NCBI GenBank assembly: GCA_963678675.1
Contig: OY783197.1
Span: forward strand, 21,061,934-21,125,933
Source of the DNA: Xiphydria camelus
Lineage: Eukaryota; Arthropoda; Insecta; Hymenoptera; Xiphydriidae
Reading direction: 5' to 3'
Length of the DNA stretch: 64,000 nt
The notes below the pieces were generated by a model. The model saw nothing but the letters and a program-made list of their open reading frames with translations. It was not told the DNA's origin and did no database searches. Of this stretch, positions 20,261 through 33,197 are shown one piece after another (positions within the stretch are counted from its first letter, which is position 1; every line of letters starts with the position of its first letter). The translations under genes and the position numbers were made by a program.

Positions 20261-22743
20261 TTGGTAGCAACGAGGTCGGATCTTCGTGGGCCGGGTCCCT
20301 CGTGCGTCAGGGTACTCGCTAGAAACTCGATAAACGCATTTCGGGACTTTTATCAGGGAACGGTGATTTCCCCGGTCGATTGCAGTTGCACCGCGTTTGC
20401 ATGTACGGTCGATTGCGGAGTAGCGGGCGATATTCCGCAGCAACGGATTTCAAAGACTACTTTCCCAGTTCCGGATCGCGTTTCAGATATTGCAGCGCGG
20501 CTTACATTCCGCGTGGAATGGAACGGAATGGATACGGATGATGTTGGCCCCTCCCCCTTCCGATGCCTGATCCGATTACCGGGCGAAAATCTCGATACGA
20601 CACCTCGCGACGCGGGAGTAGCTCGGCATCCCTTTCGGCTGAGTGAGGCGAGATTTTTTTTATTTCACGGACAGCCGCGATACCTTCGAGCGAGTCGATA
20701 ATTCGGGGATAATTCCCGTCGCTCGCTAATGGGCAAATCCTGGTATTGCGAAAAATAGACGGTTCCGCGGTGGCGGGAGATTCAATATGTACATGTAATT
20801 ATTATTCGAGTAGAGCCGGGGGATGAATAGTAAATTCCGATCGTTAACCATTCATATCCGCACCTATAGGTCCTCAATACCGATATAAATTCGTAAACAC
20901 ATCTACGATGTCAATTTGTACGGTGAATGCAGTATTGATCAATACAAACATCGCGCAGGAATTATATAACATGACAAATAATTTATACGAATGCATTGGT
21001 GACCCGATGCGACAATTTCGAAGGAATTAATTGGTCGACACACGCGGGCTCTCGATATTCGACGAAGGTAAATACAGGGTACAACGTTGCGCTAGCAGTT
21101 AGTACTCGCGGGATCGTTGCAAAGTGCGGTAGAAATCGATTGGAGCGCAACCCCTGAAGCGAGATACCGCGACAGCGCGGACCATCGAGCTCAGTTCGAT
21201 AGCATTGCAAACAAAAAGAAAGTTCAATACCGGAAACCGAGCTTGAACCTTTTGGCCGGGTGCCAGCCACCCGAGGTACCCCAACGAATCGGGCCACATT
21301 GGCCGCTGAAAGGTGATACGGAGGCCGGAATCTGCCGCGACTATAATCGTTCGATCGAGCCGCTTCCGAAACAATTTATTGCGCTCGAGAAGGGTTGATC
21401 CACTTGGCCCGTCGCCGACGCAATGTTACCCCATACTTCCGAGGCTGTATATTATCGTAATCCACTTTTAACTGCCACGTGGCGCGGGTGCCTCAGAGAA
21501 TATATATTGATAAAAAGAGGTAAAACTCAATCAAAATATTATTGTTAGTTGACTCTTGTATAGCATCTCTTAACATTTTTCTCAACTTTGCGCAAAACTC
21601 GAATTTTCCGATGTATTTTTTTATGCTTATACCAAAAATCGCAGATTTTCTCAAAGAAATCTCAAAGGAATACTGAATAAATGATGGTTTTATGAGAGAT
21701 TTATTTTTCGTATATAAAATCGTCGACATTTTATATTTCTTCAGAAGTAACCGTAGGCGTGCTTTTCGTAATCAGTGCGAAAAAAAATACATAAAATAAA
21801 GTGGTCGAGCGATCATTTCTAGAAATGTTAATTTTCGGCATTTTCTTTTCATATTTTTTTCAACTTCTCACAATAATTAAAATCAACTCAATTTTATTTT
21901 AAGTGTAATAATTTGACTTCCATTGCAACTATTATTTTCTAAAATATTCTCTGCGACATTATCAGCATTATTCAGAATGCACAGCCTATATATTATATCT
22001 CTATAGCGACAGATCCGTCGTAATTTCATTTCCAACAAAACGAGAGGACTTCCGATCCCTCCTCGCATGCGGGATACCCCGTCTAATTTCAGCGTCCGAA
22101 ACGGTCACCCATTCGTGGCGTAATAACGCATCGCTCGGCGCGTCTCTCGAGCTACCACCCTAAGCAAGAACCGAAGATCGTGAGATTTAAACCGGATCCC
22201 CGACGTAATATTAAATTCCGCAGCGTTCCCCTCCCCTCTCTCGTTTTCTCTCTCTCTCTTTCTTTCGTCTCACTTACCGGACCACGCGAGCCCGCGCTCC
22301 CAAGTCCGCGTCGCGTATCTGCTTTCCAGCACGGCCCGAAGTGATGAGAGGTCTCGGCACGCTGCATTATAGCTCCCATAGCCGATCCCCCCTCCCTCTA
22401 ACACCCGTATTCAATTATTAGATAAGAGTCGCCCGCTACTCGATTACAGACACCGATAGAGCGGGCGTGAAGGAAAAATCGCCCGGCAATGGGCACTAAT
22501 GGTCAGTTTGTAGTGGCGCGGTCGTCCTTCGATCATCGCGCCGCGGACAAAACTGTCCTCTCAAAGACGATCATCTGGCAGCGGGATTGGAGTCATCGCC
22601 CGCAACGGCTGCCGCATGATCGTCGTTTCGAGTCGATCTTCTGGCAACGATCGTGTCCAAACCACTTTGGATATGCATATAGGTCTATTTTTATATCCAC
22701 TCTGACACGGCAGTTCCACATGAATACGATCGTACGGTGACTA
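20261..22743. other. No gene recognised
   Basis: A GC-rich block (20270-21460) and an AT-rich block (21480-22060). The longest frame is 155 codons (20234-20701, plus), starting inside the MITE end and without a domain. CT-rich runs lie at 22235-22265. Confidence 0.4.
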
Positions 22744-23253
22744 CACTCTGAGAGAAATAAATGCTGGTGCTAAAAAAAAATGTTTTCTTCGATCAAAAAA
22801 ACATGATATAATTTATTTCAGGATCGTCATGATTTTCTTCGTGCAAAAAAGAAATTTGATAGGCTCTAGTAATTATTTTTCTTTGCACAGAAAGAATTTC
22901 TTGTTCCCCCACGGCGGTATTCTTGAATCAAGTATTATATAGGTGAGGCTAAATTCACTTACCAGAAAAGAAACTTCAATCACTATTATCTCATTATCAA
23001 TGAATTGTTGGCCTGTATCGATATAAGACTTTATTGTAGATAATAACGCAATCTTCAAAAAAGTATTACACAAATATGAACCAAAAGCTCATAGGTAATG
23101 AGATAATAGTGACTGAAGTTTCTTTCCTGGTGAGTAAGTTCAGCCTCGTATGGTATTCTTCGATCAAGAATCTCTATTCTTCCAAATTTATAAGATCACG
23201 TGTTTTTGATTCAAGAAACATTTGTTCGATTCTAGCAATTATTTATCTCAGTG
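22744..23253 (+). mobile_element. MITE family A, copy 4, carrying a family B element
   Basis: TA precedes CACTCTGAGAGAAATAAATG and follows ATTATTTATCTCAGTG (23254-23255). The family interior is split at about 22933 by a B element. With the insert removed, the order of family A words is as in copies 1 and 2. Confidence 0.75.
22933..23156. mobile_element. MITE family B, copy 1, nested in A
   Basis: The left arm has GTGAGGCTAAATTCACTTAC and AAACTTCAATCACTATTATC; the right arm is the inverse (GATAATGAGATAATAGTGAC to GTAAGTTCAGCCTCGTATGG). The centre has TATCGATATAAGAC. Copies at 25229 and 49364 match throughout. Confidence 0.75.
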
Positions 23254-24264
23254 TATAAATGCCTAATCGTCAAAAGTGGATCAGATGGTCGAACTGATGT
23301 TACGTTCTACGTACATTTGTGTCAAATAATATGCACATTCAATTCAGTTTTATAATCGACATCGAAGTCGCTTCACGTGAAAAACCTCTCATCAAACGAC
23401 ACCTCTCGAGAAAAATACATATGTCTCCGTCTCTCGCCGATTTCCACTCGTCGTTCCCCACGCGCGCCACGAGCTGTATCCACGCGCGCTGTATAACTGG
23501 CTTAAAATCATCGCGAACGCACGCAAAGCGACAGTGACAATACGTAACGCCGGTGTGGCCGCCGCGACCGCAACCAACCGGATACTGGACATCAGCGGCT
23601 GCTCCGGCGTCCGACAATACCCGGATTATCTTCGGCTCTATAAAGCAGCTTCATAAACCGCGCCGTATATAGGCGGCGAACGAGTAGCTCCGCACCGCGG
23701 CGCGCCGTATATATAACGCGCATAGCCATGCGTGACGTTATGGGATAACTAGTGCGTGAGGTAATGGCGCGAATAGCGCGGTGACGGCGGGGGAGGAAGG
23801 GAGACGGTAGACGGGGTAACCCTCCCTCGGCGGGTACCGCCCGCCGCGGTCCTCCGCGCCGCATATAGGGCGCGAGAAGTCGTTCGCCGCGCGCGGCTAA
23901 CTGCCCGTGTGCCTCGCACTGTCAGCACACGCACAACCGCGGTTTCTCTGTTCCGCGTTGCGGGCGGGGATGCATGCAACGCGTGCTATTGCACACGGCC
24001 GAGGTACCGCAGCGCGCGCTGCATTGTGTATCCAGAGCGCCGCCAATCAGTGACGCCATTCAACTGCCGTCATCCTGGTTGCCTTCCTGGTTGCTTCACG
24101 GTGGGTCGTCGAGGGGAGGCGGGGAGCGTTATGCGCATCGTCGACGAACGACAGAGTGACGAATCTGGGTTTCGGTCCATTTTTACGTGGATCGAACGCG
24201 AAGGAAATTACGGGAAGCGTGAAATAACGGTACCGCGAATGGGAAATGGAGTGCAGTGTCGTAT
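23254..24264. other. CpG-rich tract, no gene recognised
   Basis: 23440-24260 is strongly CpG-rich. A 154-codon plus frame (23909-24373) and several minus frames overlap; none has a domain. Its end runs into the family J element, which argues against coding. Confidence 0.4.
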
Positions 24265-24739
24265 ACGGTGTTTAGCAAAAAGTGAAAAAGAAATTCCCCG
24301 ACTTTTCCAGGTTTTCCAGTCTGAAATAACTAAATTTTCCTTGCCGCTATGGGTATTAATAGATCTAGTATGAAGTGTTACGCGTCAATCATTTTTTGTT
24401 GAATGAATTAACTAATATTTATAGAACAGGTTGTGGCAACTGAGAAATAAATATTGAAATAATTTAATTTTATCAAGTCATATTACTACTTAATGTCTTT
24501 TTCTAGAACAAGAAAAAACTTGGATACATACATACATGTACACATGTGGAACACTTTTAGATTTTTATATAAATTCTTAAAAATTTCAACAGACTAGAAG
24601 TCAAACAATTTGTGAGATTTGAGTATTTTTGAAAAACTCCGAAAAAATCTTTATTTTCCCTGACTTGTCCCTGATCCACATAATTCCCCGACAATTCCAG
24701 ATTTTCTAGTAATTCCCTGATAGCTGGACACCGTGTGTG
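24265..24739 (+). mobile_element. Family J element, copy 2
   Basis: The left end ACGGTGTTTAGC and the right end, reverse-complemented ACGGTGTCCAGC, are inverted termini. Inside are CCCCGACTTTTCCAGG on the left and the inverse of CCCCGACAATTCCAGATTTT on the right. The first 330 bases align with 57036-57388. Confidence 0.65.
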
Positions 24740-25228
24740 AGTACCTATTTTACCTATGCATAAAATCGTTATACTTTTTTCCTTTAAGAATTCGGTATAC
24801 GATATTTTCACGTAGAGTACGCCAAGAATGAAGAGAAGAGCTGAATAGAATGCAAGTCTAAAGGTACTTTATCTCAATGGGGAGGAACGTTGATGTTTCA
24901 TTTAAATTTACATAAGCAGGAAATTGTACACGGGAGATAGGATCATAGCAGATTCCACCTTCCCGAGGAGCAAAGCCGAAAGTTCAACTAATCGGGTCTA
25001 CCGAGCACGTCCTCGGCTCGAATTAACCGGCGCTACTTGCAACTCCGATACACGTACGCATGGTGTGGAGAGGAATGTATATACGTAACGGGGATTATAG
25101 GAGTCGCGTCAAACTGATCGACGTGTCTCCACCGAGACCGCGTTGTCAATATATGTACATGGTTACACGATCCGAACGTAATTTCTACCGATATTCTCGT
25201 CGCATCTATACAAATAAGTCGCGCTCTA
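24740..25228. other. No gene recognised
   Basis: Mixed composition with no open frame of interest and no repeat seen. Confidence 0.45.
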
Positions 25229-25835
25229 TATCACACGAGGTAAACTTATTCACCAGGGAAAAACTTCGATCATTATTATCTCGTTATTTATGAACTGTTG
25301 GCTTATATCGATAGGGTAAACCACCCAGTTATTGGACACCTTGCAGTTATTGGACAGTCTGATTTAAATAAATAAAAACAAGATTCCTAGTTTTTACTTT
25401 AATAAGTATCATCAAAAACCGTACCTGGCTTATTGATTCTTGACTGTCCAATTACTGGATTGAGTACTTCCAAAAAATAAAAACACTGTCTAATAACTAA
25501 GTTTTTTGACTTTATCCCAGTTTTTTATTGTTGAAAATTATATTCTTTCCAACTTAAAATTGTAAGTTACTACGATGTAAAGCCAATATATTTTCAATCA
25601 AAACAAGCCACCACTCATATCTCTAGGTAGAAAAATATCTTTTTACACGGTCTCAAATCTTGTAAAATGCTTAAGTGTATAACTGGGTGGTTTACTCTAC
25701 AAGACTTTATTATAGATAAAAATGTAATCTTCGAAAAAAGTATTACACAAATATAAGCCAAAAGCTTTAAGACGATAAAATAATAACAACTGAAGTTCCT
25801 TTCCCGACGAGTAAGTTTAGCCTCATATGTTATAC
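25229..25835. mobile_element. MITE family B, copy 2, carrying another element
   Basis: Arms CACGAGGTAAACTTATTCAC and GAGTAAGTTTAGCCTCATAT. The central TATCGATA...AAGACTTTAT of the family is split by the insert at 25314-25697. Confidence 0.7.
25314..25697. mobile_element. MITE family S nested in B, TA target
   Basis: Terminal inverted repeats GGGTAAACCACCCAGTTAT and ATAACTGGGTGGTTTACTC (19 bases, two mismatches). TA on both sides (25312-25313 and 25698-25699). Subterminal TTATTGGACA words repeat inside the left end. Confidence 0.85.
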
Positions 25836-27235
25836 TCGCGAAGCAAAATAGAATTTCTACCGCGACAGTGAGACGTGGCGCGTAACTATTGTACATTGTA
25901 AGCTGAATCGCACTGCGCAACGTCGTCCCGAGAATTTCTCCCCGCGAAGCACTCGTCCCGGCCTTCCCGGAGTTTCTCGACACGCGTCTCGACTGACAAC
26001 GAATCCTATCGACTGGCCGTCGCGCTCGCTACACAGGCGGAACGATGTACGACACGAGTACGCGAGTGTGCGCGTATCTATAATCGCGCGCAGCCTATCT
26101 TTCAGTTACCGCCGAGGATAAATAGCTCGGACAGTTCTCAGTTTATCGAGTACTTCTCCTCTTATCGTTCGCCACAGCTTTACAACGCGAACAGAGACGC
26201 CTGTACTGTCGCTGGGACGAAGCGGGACACGAGGTGGAAGCTACAGAATGGACAGGTACGCGTAGATATCGCTAAGAACGGTGGCGCGGAGTAGGTACTC
26301 TCTCCTGACGTTTACCGAGACCCTCCTTATCCGAGGCAATGGACCTCCCCGCCCTCGTCGCTCCTCCTTTCGAAGCGGAAGGAGGAAACGAACAAATTTC
26401 CCATATACGAGCCCGGATAAGCAGACGCCGACGAGCAGTCTGCGCCAGTTATCGATTTCACCTTCCCTTATCGTGGCGCGGTCCTCCTTTTAGTGAGGAG
26501 CGAAGTGAAGTGCAGCGTAAAAGAGGACAAATCCATATGGATATCTATGTATATACGCGTCGCTATCCACGAAGGGGCGTGAGCCATAAAATATATTCCC
26601 TTTTCGACTTATCTCGCCGTTGTCCTTATCACGTAAGAATTTCTTTCACGCGTCCTCCCCTCCTTCGCCGTTTCACGGAAACGTTACCAACGAAACTCGC
26701 TCGTTTTCCGGTCGAGATTCAAATCCGTATCCGCCGTTTGTAGGACGCCAATGGGCGGTAGCCGGGGAACACGCCAGTTGCACGCAGATATACGAGAGAG
26801 AAAGAGAAAGAGAGAGAGAGAGGAAAGAGGAACAGTAACCACCCGGCCACGATACATGAGTCCGAACCGATCTTGAATTCCGGTTGACGGTACAAATCGC
26901 ATTTATCGCCAGGCCGGGACCGGAGAAACCTTCTTTATCTACGAGATACGCCGCGGCCGGAGAGATGGTCTATAAGGGTATCCTAAGGTATGCTCCTTCC
27001 TGGTCCTAATCGCGGTATCTCCGCGCAATTGGAAGGCCGATTACAGAGGGATTACTGCAATTGTGTGCGAGCGAACTCGCTTTCTCTTTCTCTCTCTTCG
27101 ACTATTCCTATCTTTCTCCCAAACTTCCGGGAGCATTGACCAGGAGCACGCTACGGTAATTTTCTATGCCGTTGGTACACATATATCGCTTCTACTCCTC
27201 TCAAATTCAAAATAACACGTCAGGAAGGTTTTCTA
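25836..27235. other. No gene recognised; GA-rich microsatellite
   Basis: CpG-rich to 26300, then mixed. An (AG)n run lies at about 26795-26823. Chance frames reach 134 codons (26339-26743, plus) with no domain. Confidence 0.4.
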
Positions 27236-27345
27236 CACTACGAAAAGAAAAGCGATTACTGATGTTTTTTTAACTGTCAATGTATCAAAGGTTAGAAATT
27301 GTAAAGTAAAACACATCAAGTAATAATTACCATATTGTACACTGA
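27236..27345 (+). mobile_element. MITE family O fragment
   Basis: Begins after TA with CACTACGAAAAGAAAAGCGA and contains CAATGTATCAAAGGTTA and ACACATCAAGTAATAATTAC. These match, in inverse orientation, the longer copy at 49586-49824. A further O fragment (TGTTATTCGAATACGTTAAC, about 27836-27905) sits beside a family B end (CATATGAGGCTAAACTTACT) at 27815. Confidence 0.55.
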
Positions 27346-27952
27346 CAAATCTCGCGAGTCGGTCGCGTGAAATGCGATTTTATGAGACATAAATAACGAA
27401 TACAGTATACAGACTCGGTCGAAATTTAAGACTGGAATTTGACAGGTGCTCGGGTATTTTTACCGAGCTGCAGAAATTAAAGGGTCGAATGGTCACGTGT
27501 GTCAGAGTGGAAACACGCGCGGGAGTACACAGGTCGTCCGATATTTAAATGAGTCCTCACGACCCGTAACGTTTAAAATCTACGCTCCCCCCCCCCCCCA
27601 TAAATCTCGAATTTTGTAACGTCGTAATGGTTTGAGATATCGAGATGAAACAAAGAGCAAACCGTGACCTAGAATAGTATGTACAAATTGTGCTAGTTTC
27701 ATTAGAATTGGTTCTGTCGTTTTAGAGTTAAATCCGGACAAATAGACAGATGAACAAAAATTATAAAAACGGTTTTTATGCCTGAGTATTGTGTAAGTAA
27801 AGCAATAGGCATACACCATATGAGGCTAAACTTACTTATTGGCCAATGGATTTATCTTATCTGTTATTCGAATACGTTAACTGCGAGTATTAATATACAG
27901 ATCTTATGCTATAAAATACAGGGTGGTCTTTTGCTCAGGATGGTAGTAGTCG
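27346..27952. other. Repeat fragments, no gene
   Basis: Holds the family B and O fragments at 27815-27905 and a C13 run at 27587-27599. No coding stretch seen. Confidence 0.45.
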
Positions 27953-28132
27953 TTCGACCTGATTTATCAATACGTATCCTACCGACTAATGAAGGATCAA
28001 CGAAACAAGTGTTGACCACATTGCTCCTTTGAGTGCAGCTGGCAATCGAATGAAATAGGGGGAATATAGAGGTCGGTCAATTTATGTCCCGTCAATCCTT
28101 CATTGGTCGACAGGATAAGTATTGACAAACTG
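27953..28132. repeat. Short foldback (family T)
   Basis: ATCAATACGTATCCTACCGA with CTAATGAAGGAT on the left pairs with the inverse of ATCCTTCATTGGTCGACAGG with ATAAGTATTGA on the right. The centre is about 90 bases. No target duplication identified. Confidence 0.55.
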
Positions 28133-28834
28133 GACAATACCGACTATTAATATCCTGAACGAAAAACCTTGTATACACCCATTATCTGTCATGATACTGT
28201 TTTCTCAGTGTGCACGTGTATATTTCTTCCTCGTCGATTCTTCGACCGACTTTTACAAATTCTGCAAAAACAAAATAGAGGAGATACGTCGGGGAGGCAA
28301 AATAAGACCAACTCGATTAGGCGAGGAGTGAAGAAAAAGCGGCGAGAGTGGGAAATATCCTCGAACGAAGAACGTCCTGCCCGTGTTAGGAGCGCGCGAT
28401 AAACGGATAATTACCGAGAAACGAAGCAAAAAAACAGAGAGAATGGAATAAACACTATTCCTCTTAACATGCAAATCAGGCACGTAGCAGCTGCTCGACT
28501 CTATCCTACCGTACCGCGGAGTATCGCACGCGATAATGTAGTCCTCGGAGAATACCACGTGCCGCGAGCTTTGAATACATACAGAGATGGGTAATACATT
28601 TTTTATCGCCCATAAAATGTACGAGAACGAGGTACATATGACAGCTCTTGGAGAGAATCGCAAACGCGTCGCTAAGAATCCTTACGCGAATTCTAGGGGC
28701 GCGAGGATAGAATACGATATATACATTGCAAATCGAGATAACGAGTTGAAGGATATACGCGTAATATTCCATTCGATGATTCTTCGCGCTTCTCTGTCAC
28801 GTTTGTGAGGAAAGAAAACCCAATCATATCGAAT
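28133..28834. other. No gene recognised
   Basis: Overlapping chance frames on both strands, longest 136 codons (28253-28663, minus), serine/arginine-rich without a domain. Confidence 0.4.
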
Positions 28835-29441
28835 CAGAGTGACCACTCAATTCCACTCGCGAAATTCCCTGACTTTTCCCTGTTTTTATGACGGAAATCA
28901 TTAATTTTCACTGATTTTTTAATTTGCGAGATGTGAAGAAACAATTTAAATGCTGCAATGATACATTTCATAAATACAAAAAAATGTTTACTTGTTTGTT
29001 TTAATAGGAATATTTCATACTTTGTAACGACAATCGGATGATGGATAGAATTGACATGCAAAAATTATTATATAATACATGTATCTGTACTGAATAATCC
29101 TGAAATATGTTGCTATGTATCAATAGGAGTTATCAGTTATCGCTTATCACGCAAGCGTTTATTTGAATTATATAATATAAGTATGAAAACAACATAAACG
29201 CACAGTTGGCTGTACTTGCATAAATGATAATTTAAAAATATTATATATGGATACGTTTTCCCTATATTCCAATAGTTTACTACTGCTCGGGATTAAATTA
29301 ACACGATATAATAATTTAAATCGAAGTTTCTGCAAATTTATTACAACATAAACTAATCGAAAGAGGAGAATCTCCAAAGCCCTCTGGCTCTATTAATAAT
29401 TCCCTGACATTTCCCGATTTTCAAGTTGAGTGGCCACCCTG
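28835..29441. mobile_element. Family J element, copy 1
   Basis: Inverted termini CAGAGTGACCACTCAA and, from the right, CAGGGTGGCCACTCAA. Subterminal TTCCCTGACTTTTCCCTG on the left and the inverse of TTCCCTGACATTTCCCGATT at the right. The interior is AT-rich without a transposase. The CAGGGTGGCCA type of end is reminiscent of hAT elements, but no clear 8-bp target duplication is visible. Confidence 0.65.
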
Positions 29442-30289
29442 TCGAAAACATAATACGCCAGGTCCCGCGTTTCGCACGAACGGCAAGTTTCACCGCACAC
29501 CGCCGCGGGTAGAGGGCCAAAGGAAAGAGGAGAGAAAAGAAAGACCGAGACGGCGTGGTATAGCGGTGTACAGCACGAGAGTCCGAGAATGCAGACTCGT
29601 GCTCGGTACCGAGAAAAGGTCTCGTCCGACGTATTGCCTCGTTAATCATAAGAAGTCACGATAATTTATCGTTCTCTCTCACCGTCCGGTTCCCCCGAAG
29701 ACTCGCGCGCGCGCGCATGACGGCGGCGAACCCGCGGTAAGGCAAGTGGCAAAATCACGCCTCGGACCGTGGCCCCGCGTTCTCGCGGGTCTCCCTTGCT
29801 CGCTCTTCCTCTCTTTCCTCCGGTATCTCTTGACTGACGGGAGGCACGCATTCCAAGCTCGCGCGGTGCGCGCGACCAGAAGAAGCGGGGACCCGGGCAA
29901 ACGAGGAAGCTCGGACATGAAATACCTAACCCGCGCGAGGTGCGCGGCGAGGGGAGGCGAGACCGCGAGGAAGAAGTACTCGGCGCGGTAGCGATGACAC
30001 AGAGCCCCTCGTAAAACAACGCGGAGGTGCACCTCGAGGCTGTGGGTGCGCGCAGGGTGTCTCGGGTTTCACGCGGGTCGGACGTTGGTGACTTTTTGGC
30101 GAAGGTCAGCGCGAAGGTCAGCGCGCGCTCTCGCGCGAGGAGGCTCGCGTATCAGGTGCGCCCGATCCACCTGCGACTCGATCCGTGCGGCCGCGGCCGA
30201 TCGAAGACGCCGAAGGGGCGCGCGGTGCGTCGCGTTTCAGGGGGTGATTTGGTTCGAGAGAAGCTGTGGGATGAGGTGATTTAATGCGT
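29442..30289. other. CpG-rich tract, no gene recognised
   Basis: Highly CpG-rich; up to 117 codons open in two minus frames and about 80 on plus simultaneously. No domain. Confidence 0.4.
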
Positions 30290-30500
30290 GGACATGACAC
30301 ATGTTAACGGGAGATTGATAAGTTTTATCGTATAAACTGATGTTTATAGATACCATTACGAACTGTGAGAAGTACGCTGTGGTCTATTAAACACTGAAAT
30401 GTTACACTTCGAGTAGTTCTGTTACTGGAATAACTGTACAAATTAAGGTTTTCCCGTGATTTTTTACTAATGATTTTTCGCCGTGTACTTTTACCGTAAT
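30290..30500 (+). repeat. Dispersed repeat family U, copy 2
   Basis: Alignable with 16865-17005 through GAGATTGATAA, ATAAACTGATGTTTATA, GAAGTACGCTGTGGTCTAT and GTTTTCCCGTGA. Extends further right than copy 1. No function apparent. Confidence 0.5.
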
Positions 30501-31142
30501 TTTGAGACACGCGACGAGATAGTCGAGTTAGCCATTGATTATCACGGTGTACCTACGACGGAAGTTGGGTAAGTTTCCTGTTCATTGTGAGATTATTTTA
30601 GCAACATCCTGCGTGTTGCTGTGCGGACATCCGCGGCGGAGATAAAAATTGGGCTGACTGGTTTTGAAAAGTGCAGCTTCGCGAAAAAAAAATGTCAGAC
30701 GGTATTTGTCGGTCAGCGGCAAGTTTTCTGCGAACAGGGAGAACGGTAGAATTTTATTATTATCCTCTTTCGCGTGACGTCCGTCGCTTTAACACGGTGC
30801 GTTCCGATTTAGGTGCCATTAGAGCCTCCAGAAATTGCAACGTATATGACCCGACGACGCGAGCCTGGTTGGTGGAAGCGGAAGGAGGTGGGCCGAAACG
30901 AAGAGCGACGGTCGTAGTCGAGAAAAACTAGCCTCGTTTATTTTTATCTGCGAGGTAAAGCGGAGTTGATGATGCGAGGAAGACATTTTTGTTAGTGGTG
31001 GCAGTAAATTTCTTTCGTCGGTAAGAGAGAGAGGGAGGGGGGGTGAGTGGGTGCTCCCGCGGATGATTCGGTTTAGCGGGGCTCGGCTAACGTTGCTTCT
31101 ACCTGTTCAAAATTCATCCGTGAACTAATTTATTTACCTACA
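30501..31142. other. No gene recognised
   Basis: Mixed composition with a purine-rich tract at 31025-31050. An 86-codon plus frame (30671-30931) has no domain. Confidence 0.4.
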
Positions 31143-31402
31143 CACTGAGAAAAATCATTTGATCAATTTAACCAAAATCTTGGAGACAATGGCCAAGCTA
31201 TTTGGTAAAATATGGACCCTCTTCATCTGTTTGCTTAAACTGACCACTTCTCGTGTAGAACAACTAAACATTTGGTTCGACTACCTAAACATTGGTAGAA
31301 TAACTATATGTTTAGTTGAACTGACCAGTACTTTGGTTAAAATAACTAAACACGCTGAACCAGATGTGTTTTGTCATTTTAACCTAATTATTTTTCTCAG
31401 TG
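31143..31402 (+). mobile_element. MITE family C, copy 3
   Basis: CACTGAGAAAAATCATTTG on the left, TAATTATTTTTCTCAGTG on the right, TA after the right end (31403-31404). Interior GAACAACTAAACATTTGGTT and AAATAACTAAACACGCT words. The best-preserved copy of the family here. Confidence 0.8.
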
Positions 31403-32143
31403 TAACAATCGTGCGAGCTGCAATGTCGATAATTTTTTATACATCCCCACGGGAGAAGACATCCACCAAAAATAGTATCCAAAAACTTGTCTCAAACTTG
31501 GAAGGTACAGTTACGCTTGGACAACGGAATACACCAGAGTTATCCAACCGAGGAAGAGTCCACGAGGCGTTCGCCGCCTTCGGCCCCATCCCGAAGGTCG
31601 ACGACTGAACCCACGCGTCGTCAGCCTCATCCGTGACCCTCGGTCCGATCCCGATTTATCGTCGTAAGACGAATCCGGTCGACGGGGAACAACGGATGAG
31701 CCACAATAAAGAATGAGAAATCCCACGTCGACCTTAAGATACGAGCGACGAGAGATCGAGCGCACTTGTAGCCATAAATACACACAACGCCGGGCCTCTG
31801 TACGTAGGTTATCGATGATGGTAAGCATACGCCTGCACGGAGAAAAGTGAATTTTAGAAATGCAAGTACCTACTTATTCCACTTCCACTGCACTCTTTGA
31901 CTCTGAAAACTATTTACTAACCCATCCAACTGACCATTAAAAGTAAAATATCATGATAGCTACATATTTCTAATATTTCGTTAGTCGTAATTACTTTCTA
32001 GATTTATCTGCTTTCAAAATATCAAATTTTTTAATTTTCTGTCACATTTACCTGTAGGTATCTCTTTCAAATACAATTTTCTTAAATTGTTTTTAAACCA
32101 ACTTCCCAGTCAAATAGTTACGTTATTTTTCTGTTTATCTGTC
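31403..32143. other. No gene recognised
   Basis: A CpG-rich part then AT-rich. A 149-codon plus frame starts inside the C element and is not credible as a gene. Confidence 0.4.
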
Positions 32144-32539
32144 GAGATCGTAGAAATAATTTCAGTTAACTCTTTGACGACCAAATATTGGAAGTTTTCG
32201 ATATCATGGTGCTCTACTTTCAACGTTATAATTCGGTTGAAAGTAATGTTCGAGATCAACGGATGCAGTGGGAAAATTTGTTGTTCCATTTTTTTAAGTT
32301 AGATAATTTTAGCAAAGAAATCAGATGCATTTGTTTTCTAATTGTTATTATTTATCATGTTATTCGGTATGGGCTTTCAAGTGTCAGCCTAGGCCGGAAG
32401 GCCCATCAGTTCTAGGAAACGGTTGCAGCAGAAAAATCGCAATTGCGGCAAAAATATACAGATAACTAGCAGAAAACTCCTGCACAGTTCAAAAACATTT
32501 TTTCCGAAATAAGTTTCCCAACTTATTTCACCTCCGTAC

Positions 32540-32790
32540 CCGATCAACGCGACCGTTTGCTGACGGACCTGGTCAACATATGGGTACCAGCGACGAGTGC
32601 GCTCGATCTCGACAACTGTGCAAATTACGCCTCGTACAACACGGCGAAAGCATCGCGTCTATGTGACGGCCGAGTTCTTCGCAGTTGGAACGAACCGAAC
32701 ACGGCGTAAATTACTGGGGGAAAATTGTTCGAGAAAAATCGGAATCGGAAGGAAGGATCATAGTCAAGAAACATGCGCCAGTTAGAGCAT
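32540..32790 (-). pseudogene. Promoter-only relic of a peptide-gene unit
   Basis: Read on the minus strand it has the inter-gene flank (GTTTCTTGACTATGATCC), the TTTGCACAGTTG motif and a decayed TATA region (CCCATATGTTGACCAGG). No exon follows, so the coding part has been lost. The same relic exists in segment B, so the loss predates the segmental duplication. Confidence 0.6.
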
Positions 32791-32830
32791 ATACATTCGG
32801 TTTATTCACACCAGTAATCCGTCACAACGA

Positions 32831-33145
32831 TTAACCTTTTCGATTGTCGCAGCCATCGCGACCCACGATAGGATAGTCGCAAGCTCTCTTGAGGGGATTG
32901 AATTCAGTACCCGGTCCGCATTTAAAAGTAGTGCATCCGCTGGGACCGCAAACTTCGTAAACGGAACAGTCGGTGAAAATTTGGGACGGTATTTGCTGTT
33001 ACCGCGTGAAAAAACGAGGATGAAACAAACGTTCGCTTCCGAGGAATTCAAAGGCATTCGCGCAACTTACCGCCTGTGCGACGTCAAGAGAAAATAACCC
33101 CAGAAGGCATACCGAGAGCGCTACGATTCCACAAGGAAGCTTCAT
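32831..33145 (-). CDS. Secreted six-cysteine peptide, copy 2 (two exons)
   Basis: Exon 1 (33145 to 33071) encodes the 25-residue signal peptide with core IVALSVCLLGLFSLDVAQA and a GTAAGT donor. A 75-base intron ends in CAG. Exon 2 (32995 to 32831) encodes 54 residues with cysteines at 10, 16, 21, 26, 39 and 49, the same spacing as copy 1, and contains GPGTEFNP and CDYP. The protein is predicted to be secreted. The GTEFNP-to-CDYP block resembles the end of a peritrophin-A/CBM14 domain; chitin binding is a guess. TATA lies 53 bases before the ATG. AATAAA (reverse strand of 32801-32806) follows the stop. It lies head-to-tail behind copy 3, with about 190 bases between the end of that gene and this TATA box. 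Confidence 0.82.
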
Positions 33146-33197
33146 CGTTGTTTTCGGATTGTCGATCGACTCGACTGTTCGCCGTCACGCCTGGTCG

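Noticed and set aside
25836..26300. Possible promoter of an unseen gene (CpG-rich with AATAAATAGC)
   Set aside because: No exon, start codon context or splice site could be tied to it.
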